Source: Victivallaceae bacterium (lineage in GTDB: Bacteria > Verrucomicrobiota > Lentisphaeria > Victivallales > Victivallaceae). From it: a stretch of 47,414 nucleotides of DNA. The stretch's first letter is position 1. Every line of letters begins with the position of its first letter. The notes below the pieces were generated by a model. It had not been told where the DNA came from. It did not search any database and saw nothing but the letters and a program-made list of their open reading frames with translations. The translations under genes and the position numbers were made by a program. The stretch lies in assembly GCA_028718375.1 (NCBI GenBank), contig JAQULZ010000006.1, positions 1 to 47,414 on the forward strand, in the 5' to 3' direction. This document shows, piece after piece, positions 40,896-47,414 of this stretch.

Positions 40896-42740
40896 ATGAA
40901 AAACTTGCTAAAAGAACGACTCAGCGACCACGTCGTCATTTTTGACGGCGCGCTCGGCACTGAATTTTATAAACGCGATTTTTTTATCAATACTTCCTAC
41001 GAGGAGCTGTGCCTGATCGCTCCGAAAGTCGTTTCGGAACTTCACCGTTCCTATGTGAAGGCGGGGGCGGAGGTCATTACTACCAATTCTTACAGCGCCA
41101 ACCGCCATAAACTCGCCCAGTACGGACTGGCCGGAAAAACCGTCGAAATTAATCAGGCTGCGGTTGCCCTGGCCAGGGGGGAATGCAGTGAAAACAACCT
41201 GGTTGCCGGTTCTATCGGGCCGACCGGCGAAAGCACCGGTCATCATTCCCCGACCTTTGCCGAAGCCGCGGAGATCATCGGCGAACAGCTTCAGGTGCTT
41301 CAGGAGGCCGGAGCAGATTTTCTCCTGTTTGAGACCATTCCCTCGCTGAAAGACACGCAGATCGCCGTTGCGGCGGCGGAAAAATACGCCGTTATTCCGT
41401 TCATGTTCAGTTTTTCCGCCAACCGTGAACTGAAAACCCCGTACGGCGAATCGCTGACGGAATTGCTCAAAGTCCTGAATCACGCTTCCAAAAAACCGAC
41501 GGCTCTCGGTCTGAACTGCAATATGGGCGCCGACGGCATGCTCGAAGCGCTCGAAAAACTGCTGAAATTGACCAGACGTCCAGTCATTGTCCAGCCTAAT
41601 GCGGGGATGCCCAAACAGGTGGACAACCGGATGATTTACATGTGCAGTCCGGAATACCTGACCACTTATGCGGTGCGTTATGTCAACCTCGGCGCCGCCG
41701 GGGTCGGCGGCTGTTGCGGGACCGGTCCCGAGCACATCGCCGACATCGCCCGGAGCATCAAACCGCTGAGCAAAACTCAGGTGGAACATCATCTCAGCCT
41801 GGTGACTGAGGAAATGCCGCTGCAGGAACCGGTGCCGCTGGAACGGCGGTCGAAATTTGCCGCCAAACTGGCGCGCGGCGAATTCGTCACGTCCGTCGAG
41901 ATCACGCCGCCGCGCGGCTTTGATCTGGCTTCCACTATCGAAAAAGCCGTAAAATGCCGGGAAGCCGGAGTTGATGCGATCAATATCCCGGACGGCCCGC
42001 GCGCCAGTTCCCGGATTTCACCGCTCATTACCGCCATCGAAATTCAGGAAAAAGCCGGTATCGAAGCAGTACTGCATTGCTGTTGCCGCGACAAAAATCT
42101 GATCGGCATGCAGGCCGACCTGCTCGGCTGCGCCGGCAAGCACGTCAACAATATTCTGTTCATCACCGGCGATCCGCCGAAACTCGGAGATTATCCGTTC
42201 GCTTCGGCGGTATTTGACGTCGATTCGATCGGCATCCTGAAAGTGTGCGACAAACTCAATCACGGCGTCGATATCGGCGGTAAATCCATCGCTGCTCCCA
42301 CCCCGATCTGTCCCGGTGCCGGAGCCGATCCGAACGCGATCGACATGCAGCGCGAACTCCGGCGTCTGCGCGAAAAAATTGCCGCCGGGGCTCAGTTCAT
42401 CATTACTCAGCCGGTATTCGACCCCGCCGCTCTGTTCCGGCTGCTGGACAAAATCGCCGATTTGGAAATTCCGGTCATCGCCGGCATCTGGCCTCTGGCC
42501 AGTTACCGCAATGCCGAATTCATGAAGTACGAAGTTCCCGGCGTAGTAGTCCCGGATGCGGTCATGAAACGCATGGCCGCTGCCGAAACCCGCGAAGAAC
42601 AGCGCGCCGCCGGGATCGCCATCGCCCGCGAAGCCGCCGCCGAACTGCGGGACCGGATCCAGGGCCTCCAAGTCAGTGCGCCGTTCGGCAATATTGACAG
42701 CGCCCTGGCAGTACTGGAAAGTTTTATTATGAAAAAATAA
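40896..42740 (+). CDS. bifunctional homocysteine S-methyltransferase / methylenetetrahydrofolate reductase
   Basis: A 614-residue fusion of the YitJ type. Residues about 1-300 form the homocysteine methyltransferase barrel: FDGALGTEFYKRDFF at the start, TTNSYSANR, and zinc ligands in LGLNCNMG and GVGGCCGTGPEH. Residues about 325-612 are a MTHFR barrel (FVTSVEITPPRGFDLASTIE, NILFITGDPPKLGDYPF, FIITQPVFDPAALFRLL) that binds FAD and reduces methylene-THF. The product likely supplies methyl groups for methionine. The methyl donor of the first domain is unproven. It is preceded by the dyad at 40781-40822 and followed by a likely terminator. Confidence 0.94.
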   Translation: MKNLLKERLSDHVVIFDGALGTEFYKRDFFINTSYEELCLIAPKVVSELHRSYVKAGAEVITTNSYSANRHKLAQYGLAGKTVEINQAAVALARGECSENNLVAGSIGPTGESTGHHSPTFAEAAEIIGEQLQVLQEAGADFLLFETIPSLKDTQIAVAAAEKYAVIPFMFSFSANRELKTPYGESLTELLKVLNHASKKPTALGLNCNMGADGMLEALEKLLKLTRRPVIVQPNAGMPKQVDNRMIYMCSPEYLTTYAVRYVNLGAAGVGGCCGTGPEHIADIARSIKPLSKTQVEHHLSLVTEEMPLQEPVPLERRSKFAAKLARGEFVTSVEITPPRGFDLASTIEKAVKCREAGVDAINIPDGPRASSRISPLITAIEIQEKAGIEAVLHCCCRDKNLIGMQADLLGCAGKHVNNILFITGDPPKLGDYPFASAVFDVDSIGILKVCDKLNHGVDIGGKSIAAPTPICPGAGADPNAIDMQRELRRLREKIAAGAQFIITQPVFDPAALFRLLDKIADLEIPVIAGIWPLASYRNAEFMKYEVPGVVVPDAVMKRMAAAETREEQRAAGIAIAREAAAELRDRIQGLQVSAPFGNIDSALAVLESFIMKK

Positions 42741-42752
42741 AAATATAACGTA

Positions 42753-42822
42753 CCGGAGTGTCTCCGGACGAGTATCGAGACCGGGAGCGTTCTGAAAAAC
42801 AAAAAAAACCATTTTGTTTTTC
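42753..42822 (+). terminator. terminator region after the MTHFR fusion gene
   Basis: CCGGAG-TGT-CTCCGG (42753-42767) lies 13 bp after the stop. A second, A/T-only-type stem, GAAAAACAAAA (42794-42804) with TTTTGTTTTTC (42812-42822), follows. The second has a T-rich 3' arm and could end transcription in either direction. Confidence 0.5.
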
Positions 42823-42887
42823 GGCGTATTGCCTCTGATAGAAAAAACTAAAATATTTTGTGGTAAAAAGGCTTTGAGAAACAGCTT

Positions 42888-43799
42888 ATGAGCGCGGCGG
42901 GGATATTACTGGAATTTACCTCTTCGCCGTTTAAAAAGGCGGACGGCATGGCTAATTTGGCGGACTGTAAGGAAACCGCTGAAAAATGCGGGTTCGAATT
43001 CGGAGTACAGCTCCACAACACTGCTTCGGCGCGGGAAATCGCCCGCCTGATCGCTTGCGGAGTAAAGTTGAGCGCGCACGCTCCGCTGCTCGCCCGCCAT
43101 GCCATCAATCTGGGCGCGGCGGAATTTGAACCGGCAAGACGGCTTATCGATGATAATTGCCGGAGATTCAGGGAAGTCGGCATTGCCCGGACGGTTTTCC
43201 ACGGTTTTACCATGACCGACCTGCCCGTGCCGATGTTCGGCGCCGGGCGGCCCTATGATGAGTGCATGCAGCAGATTTTCCGCCCTGAACTGTCACTTGA
43301 CGGGAAATCCCGGATCTGCAGTGATTTCACCCATACGGAAGAATTCAAACTCCGCCTGGAACGCGTCCGGGAACGCCTGGCCTATATCCGCTGCCGCTAT
43401 CCCGATATTCTGTGGTGTCTGGAAAATGACTTTCCCGCTTACGGTTCGGCTAATATGTTCCCCGAGGACGCGCTTTACCTGGATCATCCGATTTGTCTGG
43501 ACAGCAGTCACTTATGGACTACAGCCCATATTTTTGACCGGGATTTTCATATAGAAGCGAAAAAATATCTGGACAGCGGCAAGGTGGAAATGGCGCATAT
43601 TCACGCTTCGGTCTATACCGACTCCGTTCCCAAGGCCGAATGGAGCGACGGGCACTTACCGCTCCACACCCCGAATTCGATGGATCTGCCGCGGTTCATC
43701 CGCGCCTGCCGCACCGCGGGAGTCAGACATTACGTCCTCGAAATAATCCGGGGCAACCGCAGCGATATTCTGACTTTCGCTGAAATGTGGAATCAATAA
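42888..43799 (+). CDS. xylose-isomerase-like TIM-barrel protein
   Basis: A 303-residue protein of the sugar phosphate isomerase/epimerase or AP endonuclease 2-like TIM-barrel fold. Motifs include KLSAHAPLLARHAINL, ARTVFHGFTM, the metal-binding WCLENDFP with the usual Glu, PICLDSSHLWTTAH with Asp/His ligands and MAHIHASVY. The closing HYVLEIIRGN supplies a late Glu. The exact reaction cannot be assigned. It sits 11 bp upstream of a sigma-54-type response regulator and may be cotranscribed with it. Confidence 0.82.
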   Translation: MSAAGILLEFTSSPFKKADGMANLADCKETAEKCGFEFGVQLHNTASAREIARLIACGVKLSAHAPLLARHAINLGAAEFEPARRLIDDNCRRFREVGIARTVFHGFTMTDLPVPMFGAGRPYDECMQQIFRPELSLDGKSRICSDFTHTEEFKLRLERVRERLAYIRCRYPDILWCLENDFPAYGSANMFPEDALYLDHPICLDSSHLWTTAHIFDRDFHIEAKKYLDSGKVEMAHIHASVYTDSVPKAEWSDGHLPLHTPNSMDLPRFIRACRTAGVRHYVLEIIRGNRSDILTFAEMWNQ

Positions 43800-43810
43800 G
43801 GAGAGGGAAA

Positions 43811-45169
43811 ATGAGCACTGCCGGCAAAAAGCGAAAAACGACGCTGCTGATAGTCGATGACGAGCGCAACACCCGCGACGCGCTGCGCCGGTACTTCAGC
43901 CGGGATTTCGAAATCACCACCGCGGAAGACGGCGTCATCGCCATGAATCTGCTGAAAAACAACAATTACGATATCGTGCTGACCGACCTGAAAATGCCCG
44001 GTGCCGGCGGGATGAATGTTCTTGATGCGACGTTAGGAAAAAATCCGCCGCCGCCCTGCATCGTTTTCACGGCTTACGGTTCGATCGAAACCGCGGTCAG
44101 CGCGGTCAAGGCGGGAGCGTTCGACTTTGTCACCAAACCGGTCAAGCTGGATCAGCTCGAGGAAGTCATCACCCGCGCCCTTGAGGCCGGAAAACGAACC
44201 GCGGCGATGCCCCCCGCACCGCCGACCGTCGAAGCCGATTTAAGTAATATCGTTGCCGAATCCAAAGCGATGCAGGATATTCTCCGGACCGTCCGCCAGG
44301 TGGCGGCCAGCCGGTCGACCGTACTGCTTACCGGCCCCAGCGGCACCGGCAAGGAAATCATCGCTCAGACCCTGCATCTTCTGAGCGGCCGCCAGGGAAA
44401 ATTCGTTCCGGTGCACTGTGCGGCCCTGGCGGCCAATTTGCTGGAAAGCGAATTGTTCGGCCATGAAAAAGGCGCTTTCACCGGAGCGGTGGAAATGAAA
44501 CGCGGCCGCTTCGAACTGGCGGACGGCGGAACTTTGTTTCTGGATGAAATTGCTGAAATCGCGCCCCAGGTGCAGGTAAAACTACTGCGGGTACTGGAAA
44601 CCCGTTCCTTCGAGCGGGTCGGTGGAGTTGAACCGATAACCACTCGGGCCCGGCTTATTTCCGCGACCAACCGGGATTTGATCCAGATGGTCAGGGAAGG
44701 GACTTTCCGCGAAGATTTGTTCTATCGCCTCGATGTCGTGAATATAAAATTACCCGCGCTGAGCGAACGGCGGGAGGACATTCCGGCATTGACGGAGAAA
44801 TTCATTGCCGAATTCGCCCGGGACAATGATAAAAAACTCGACGGGATTTCGGATGCCGCCCTGGACGCCCTGAAGCATTATTCCTGGCCGGGCAATATCC
44901 GGGAACTGCGCAACTGTATCGAGCGCATGATAGTGCTTTGTCCCGGCCGCCGGTTGGAGCTCGGCGATCTTCCGGAAAATATCCGGGAGGAAAATTCGGC
45001 CGGTTTCCAGCCGGGCGCCGGCGAAAATCTCCTGGATCTGGAACGCAATGAAGCGCGGCTGATCAGCCAGGCGCTGGATGAATGTCACGGCAACCGCACC
45101 CGGGCCGCCCGGAAATTGGGCATCAGCCGCCGCACGCTGCATCGCCGGCTGCGCGAATACGGTTTATAA
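43811..45169 (+). CDS. sigma-54-dependent response regulator (NtrC family)
   Basis: About 452 residues in three parts. Residues 10-125 form the receiver domain with the acidic pair at 16-17 and phosphoacceptor Asp 59 (VLTDLKMPG). Residues about 145-385 form the AAA+ domain: Walker A LTGPSGTGKE, the sigma-54-contacting GAFTGA loop, Walker B TLFLDEIAE, and sensor-region FREDLFYRLDVVNIKLP. The C terminus is a Fis-type helix-turn-helix (NRTRAARKLGISRRTLHRRL). The ATG at 43811 has GGAGAGGG just upstream. No histidine kinase gene is adjacent, so its partner is elsewhere. No clear sigma-54 promoter is seen in the window. Confidence 0.95.
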   Translation: MSTAGKKRKTTLLIVDDERNTRDALRRYFSRDFEITTAEDGVIAMNLLKNNNYDIVLTDLKMPGAGGMNVLDATLGKNPPPPCIVFTAYGSIETAVSAVKAGAFDFVTKPVKLDQLEEVITRALEAGKRTAAMPPAPPTVEADLSNIVAESKAMQDILRTVRQVAASRSTVLLTGPSGTGKEIIAQTLHLLSGRQGKFVPVHCAALAANLLESELFGHEKGAFTGAVEMKRGRFELADGGTLFLDEIAEIAPQVQVKLLRVLETRSFERVGGVEPITTRARLISATNRDLIQMVREGTFREDLFYRLDVVNIKLPALSERREDIPALTEKFIAEFARDNDKKLDGISDAALDALKHYSWPGNIRELRNCIERMIVLCPGRRLELGDLPENIREENSAGFQPGAGENLLDLERNEARLISQALDECHGNRTRAARKLGISRRTLHRRLREYGL

Positions 45170-45195
45170 CGGTTCTCCTCAAAAATCTGTATCAA

Positions 45196-45328
45196 TGTCG
45201 AAAATATTTTTCCGAGCGGGTATTTTGCCTTTCGGGTTACAAGTCAAGTCAAAAAAGCCGCATAACGGAGCTGCGCTCCGGCCCTTCGGGCCCTTATAGG
45301 CTTTTTAACTTGACTCGACGCCCCGGCA
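45196..45328. repeat. gene-end repeat, copy 1, with internal palindrome
   Basis: TGTCGAAAA..., CGGGTATTTTGCCTTT and the closing CGACGCCCCGGCAAA match 47191-47245, but this copy has an extra palindromic block (45242-45315) between the two shared parts. Both copies begin within 30 bp after a stop codon. Confidence 0.6.
45242..45315. repeat. 74-bp three-way-junction-like palindrome
   Basis: The outer stem is AGTCAAGT with ACTTGACT, then AAAAAGCC with GGCTTTTT. Inside lie CGGAGC-TGC-GCTCCG and GGCCC-TTC-GGGCC hairpins flanked by ATAA/TTAT. The block looks like a small inserted palindromic element in one of two copies of the surrounding repeat. It also lies between converging genes and might end transcription. 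Confidence 0.6.
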
Positions 45329-45345
45329 AAAGAGCTGATAAACAG

Positions 45346-45380
45346 TTCAAAAACAAAAAAATTGTTTTTTTGTTTTTGAA
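45346..45380. terminator. 16-bp perfect A/T-rich hairpin between convergent genes
   Basis: TTCAAAAACAAAAAAA (45346-45361), a 3-base loop and the exact complement (45365-45380). It is symmetric, so it can serve as a bidirectional terminator for the response-regulator gene on plus and the EEP hydrolase gene on minus. Confidence 0.6.
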
Positions 45381-45467
45381 AAAGCGATACTCAACTCGGG
45401 ACTGTATTTGCGACCTTGACGGTTTGCGTTCCATTACAGATTTTTGAGAAGAACTTTTATAACGAGT

Positions 45468-46202
45468 TTATTCCACTTCAAAATCCAGGATCAGCGGCTG
45501 ATGGTCGGAATACTTCACCGGCGGAATTTCGAAACCGTTTATCCGGATGCCTTCAGAACATAAAATGTAATCCAGTTCTTTTTGCGGCCCCCAGGCCGGA
45601 TAAGTGGCCCGGTTATCCCGGTTGGCGCTTTTCAGGCCGCAGCGGCTCAGCAGCGGCCGGAGTTCGCCGCAGCCCTGCATGGTGTTGAAATCGCCGGCGA
45701 CGATTACCGGCCGGTTTTCAGGAATCAGGCCGACGAGATATTCCAGTTGGATTTGACGGACTTTCCGGGTCAGGGCGAGATGCACCAGAAAAAAGGTCAC
45801 CTGATTGATGGTGCTTTCAATGACCAGTTTTTTCATGCCGCGCGGCAGATAATGAAATTTCGAGTCTCCGTTGTCGGAGGCCGTCAGCAGAGCGTTGCTC
45901 TGGTTGCGCAGGTAAGGTATTTTGCGCAGCAGCGAGTTCCGGCCGTATTTAGTGTCGCAGACATGAAAATGATTGAGTCGGTCGGCAATTTTCTTGACCT
46001 GATTTATCTGGTCGGTACGATAGGAACCGGTATCAATTTCCAGCAGGCCGACAATATCGACATTCGCTTTTTTGATGAAATCGATGATTTTTTCAAAATG
46101 GCGGTCGTGGGTTTTCAGGTAGCGGTGTGAAGTCAGAACGCGATGGGAATTTCCCGCCGGGCCGCCGGTTCCGTAAGCGATATTATAGACCAAAAATCTC
46201 AT
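45468..46202 (-). CDS. endonuclease/exonuclease/phosphatase (EEP) family protein
   Basis: A 244-residue hydrolase of the EEP (DNase I/APE1) fold. Metal and catalytic motifs can be read: Asn in MRFLVYNIAYG, Glu in VGLLEIDTG, HLAL in the central strand, the GDFN motif (PVIVAGDFNTM) and the SDHQP motif near the C terminus, which supplies the catalytic His. No signal peptide or membrane segment is evident. Substrate (DNA, phosphoinositide, sphingolipid or other phosphodiester) cannot be told. The gene is divergent from folD. Confidence 0.9.
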   Translation of the reverse strand: MRFLVYNIAYGTGGPAGNSHRVLTSHRYLKTHDRHFEKIIDFIKKANVDIVGLLEIDTGSYRTDQINQVKKIADRLNHFHVCDTKYGRNSLLRKIPYLRNQSNALLTASDNGDSKFHYLPRGMKKLVIESTINQVTFFLVHLALTRKVRQIQLEYLVGLIPENRPVIVAGDFNTMQGCGELRPLLSRCGLKSANRDNRATYPAWGPQKELDYILCSEGIRINGFEIPPVKYSDHQPLILDFEVE

Positions 46203-46289
46203 CGGTTAGTTCATGATGCAGTTTGAAATTTCCTTAAGCCCGACCAATAGTATGATATAATAATTTACAGCATCAACAGGAGATTTTCC

Positions 46290-47186
46290 ATGGCAGCCCA
46301 GATAATTGACGGCAAAAAAATCGCGGCGCAGGTCAACGAAGAAAGCCGCAAGGAAATAAGCATGCTGGCCCGGGATCATAATTTCCAGCCCGGCCTGGCG
46401 GTCATCCTGATCGGCGAAGACCCCGCCTCTCAGGTTTACGTCAATATGAAAGACCGCAAATGCCGCGAACTCGGGATTTATTCGGCCAAACACGTGCTCG
46501 CTGCCGCGACGCCCCAGGAAGAGGTGCTCGAACTGATTGCCCAACTTAATCATGACCCGAAAATCAACGGTATTCTGGTGCAGTCTCCGCCGCCGCCGCA
46601 AATTGACGAGGAGCAGGTAGTCGCGGCCGTTGATCCGGCCAAGGACGTCGATTGTTTCCACCCCCAGAACGTCGGAAAAATGTTCATCGGCCGCCAGGAC
46701 GGTTTTTTCCCCTGTACGCCTTACGGCGTGATGGTGCTGCTGGAACGCAGCGGGATTGATCCCGCCGGCAGACATGCGGTGATCGTCGGGCGGTCGAATA
46801 TCGTCGGCAAACCCATGCTGGCGCTGCTGGTACAGAAAACCGCCGGAGCAAACGCCACCGTAACCTGTGTTCATTCCCGTACCCGCAGTCTGCCGGAACT
46901 CACCCGTCGGGCGGATATTCTGATTGCCGCTATCGGCAAACCCGAGTTCATCACGGCGGATATGATCAGGGAAAACGCAGTTGTTGTCGACGTCGGTATG
47001 AACCGGGTAGAAGACGCTGGCACTCAACGCGGTTACCGGTTGGTCGGTGACGTCAAATTCGACGAAGTAGCGGAAAAAGCCGCCTTCATCACTCCGGTTC
47101 CGGGCGGCGTCGGCCCGATGACCATCGCCATGCTCATGCACAATACGATCAAAGCCTGTAAGATGCAGCATGGGATAAAAATTTAA
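46290..47186 (+). CDS. folD: bifunctional methylene-THF dehydrogenase / methenyl-THF cyclohydrolase
   Basis: A 298-residue FolD of normal length, interconverting 5,10-methylene-THF and 10-formyl-THF. The catalytic Lys54 is in YVNMKDRKC, and Asp121 in KDVDCFHP is kept. The NADP domain shows [13 protein letters not shown] and [12 protein letters not shown], and the C terminus has the [18 protein letters not shown] signature. The normally QLPLP substrate loop reads QSPPPP (98-103), an unusual Leu-to-Pro change. AGGAG precedes the ATG. Its presence near the MTHFR fusion fits one-carbon metabolism, though they are 3.5 kb apart. Confidence 0.97.
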   Translation: MAAQIIDGKKIAAQVNEESRKEISMLARDHNFQPGLAVILIGEDPASQVYVNMKDRKCRELGIYSAKHVLAAATPQEEVLELIAQLNHDPKINGILVQSPPPPQIDEEQVVAAVDPAKDVDCFHPQNVGKMFIGRQDGFFPCTPYGVMVLLERSGIDPAGRHAVIVGRSNIVGKPMLALLVQKTAGANATVTCVHSRTRSLPELTRRADILIAAIGKPEFITADMIRENAVVVDVGMNRVEDAGTQRGYRLVGDVKFDEVAEKAAFITPVPGGVGPMTIAMLMHNTIKACKMQHGIKI

Positions 47187-47190
47187 TTAA

Positions 47191-47245
47191 TGTCGCAAAA
47201 GTTGTTCCGGACGGGTATTTTGCCTTTTGACTTGACGCCCCGGCA
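47191..47245. repeat. gene-end repeat, copy 2
   Basis: TGTCGCAAAA..., CGGGTATTTTGCCTTTTGACTT and CGCCCCGGCAAAG correspond to 45196-45241 plus 45308-45328, but without the 74-bp palindrome. It begins 5 bp after the folD stop. Confidence 0.6.
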
Positions 47246-47260
47246 AAGTCGGGGATTTTT
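47238..47260 (+). terminator. intrinsic terminator of folD
   Basis: CCCCG (47238-47242) and CGGGG (47250-47254) form the stem, with a 7-base loop, followed by A and TTTTT (47256-47260). Confidence 0.65.
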
Positions 47261-47293
47261 CGCAGTAGAAGGCATAAGTCCGACAGGCTGCTA

Positions 47294-47414
47294 GTGTCCA
47301 GTCAAGCTTGTATTTGTAACAAAATGTGTTATATTGTTCCAACTACCAAGGAGGTACAATATGCCGACAGTTTCATACAAGGTAACGTTGACCCAGGAAG
47401 AACGTAATGAACTT
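47294..47414 (+). mobile_element. left end of a second IS630-type element (cut by the window end)
   Basis: The element appears to start at GTGTCCAGTCAAGC right after a TA (47292-47293), matching the TA-GTGT pattern seen at the right end of the first IS630 element. A transposase start follows 67 bp in. The inner end-sequence differs from the first copy, so it is a different IS630 member. Confidence 0.7.
47361..47414 (+). CDS. IS630-type transposase, N-terminal fragment (runs off window)
   Basis: The visible 18 codons read MPTVSYKVTLTQEERNEL, a start typical of IS630 transposases (the VTLT-x-EER-x-EL motif that opens the first helix-turn-helix). AAGGAGG lies just upstream of the ATG. The rest of the gene is beyond the window, so integrity cannot be judged. 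Confidence 0.75.
   Translation, partial: MPTVSYKVTLTQEERNEL

Overview
The window reads as a chromosomal segment of a Gram-negative bacterium of the PVC group, most likely Lentisphaerota (Victivallis-like). The evidence is a prepilin-type protein with the H-X9-DG C-terminal signature common in Lentisphaerota, Planctomycetota and Verrucomicrobiota, a Minf_1886-family protein, a secreted protein of a type common in Verrucomicrobiota and Lentisphaerota, and an M50 protease/HlyD fusion gene cluster. This placement is inference, because there is no rRNA gene in the window. I saw no tRNA, rRNA or CRISPR array.

Layout. 1-4947 (minus): an envelope cluster of a small RND-type adaptor, a GAF-like/HlyD adaptor, an M50 site-2-protease/HlyD fusion and a truncated methyltransferase. 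5380-9901 (plus): a C4 zinc-ribbon coiled-coil protein, a GT4 glycosyltransferase, an M48 (Ste24-like) protease and a CgeB-like glycosyltransferase. 10091-10861: a prepilin-like pseudopilin. 11360-13830: a PadR repressor with a large HAAS/TPR/multi-TM protein. 13835-14674 (minus): an MBL-fold hydrolase. 14988-16801: a BlaI/BlaR1-like pair whose sensor domain is not a penicillin-binding one. 17283-18420: a complete IS630-family element. 18668-22034 (minus): housekeeping genes HU, hisS, adk, map and infA. 22301-26146: a ROK regulator, a Gfo/Idh/MocA oxidoreductase and a class III aminotransferase, probably a sugar or amino-sugar operon. 26157-29876 (minus): Rex, a Minf_1886 protein and an M16 peptidase. 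30125-33221: a secreted protein, a PBP dimerisation-domain-only protein, a SEDS (RodA/FtsW) polymerase and a PEBP-family protein. 33365-36603 (minus): an MsbA-like ABC exporter and an HlyD adaptor. 37248-39893: mutS. 39943-40630 (minus): a lipoprotein and a holin-like small membrane protein. 40896-47186: bifunctional homocysteine methyltransferase/MTHFR, a TIM-barrel isomerase-like protein, an NtrC-type response regulator, an EEP-family hydrolase (minus) and folD. A second IS630-type element starts at 47294 and runs off the window.

The most unusual material is non-coding. A 156-bp foldback (MITE-like) repeat occurs twice in full (11068-11223 and 17104-17259, inverted relative to each other) and once as a half-arm (33237-33294). 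Several intergenic gaps carry runs of perfect short-loop hairpins (5121-5245, 7377-7482, 18438-18498, 34643-34764, 36911-37101). Promoters with readable operators precede the padR, blaI and ROK genes. The most notable protein-level item is the SEDS glycosyltransferase translationally coupled to a PBP2-like protein that has no transpeptidase domain.
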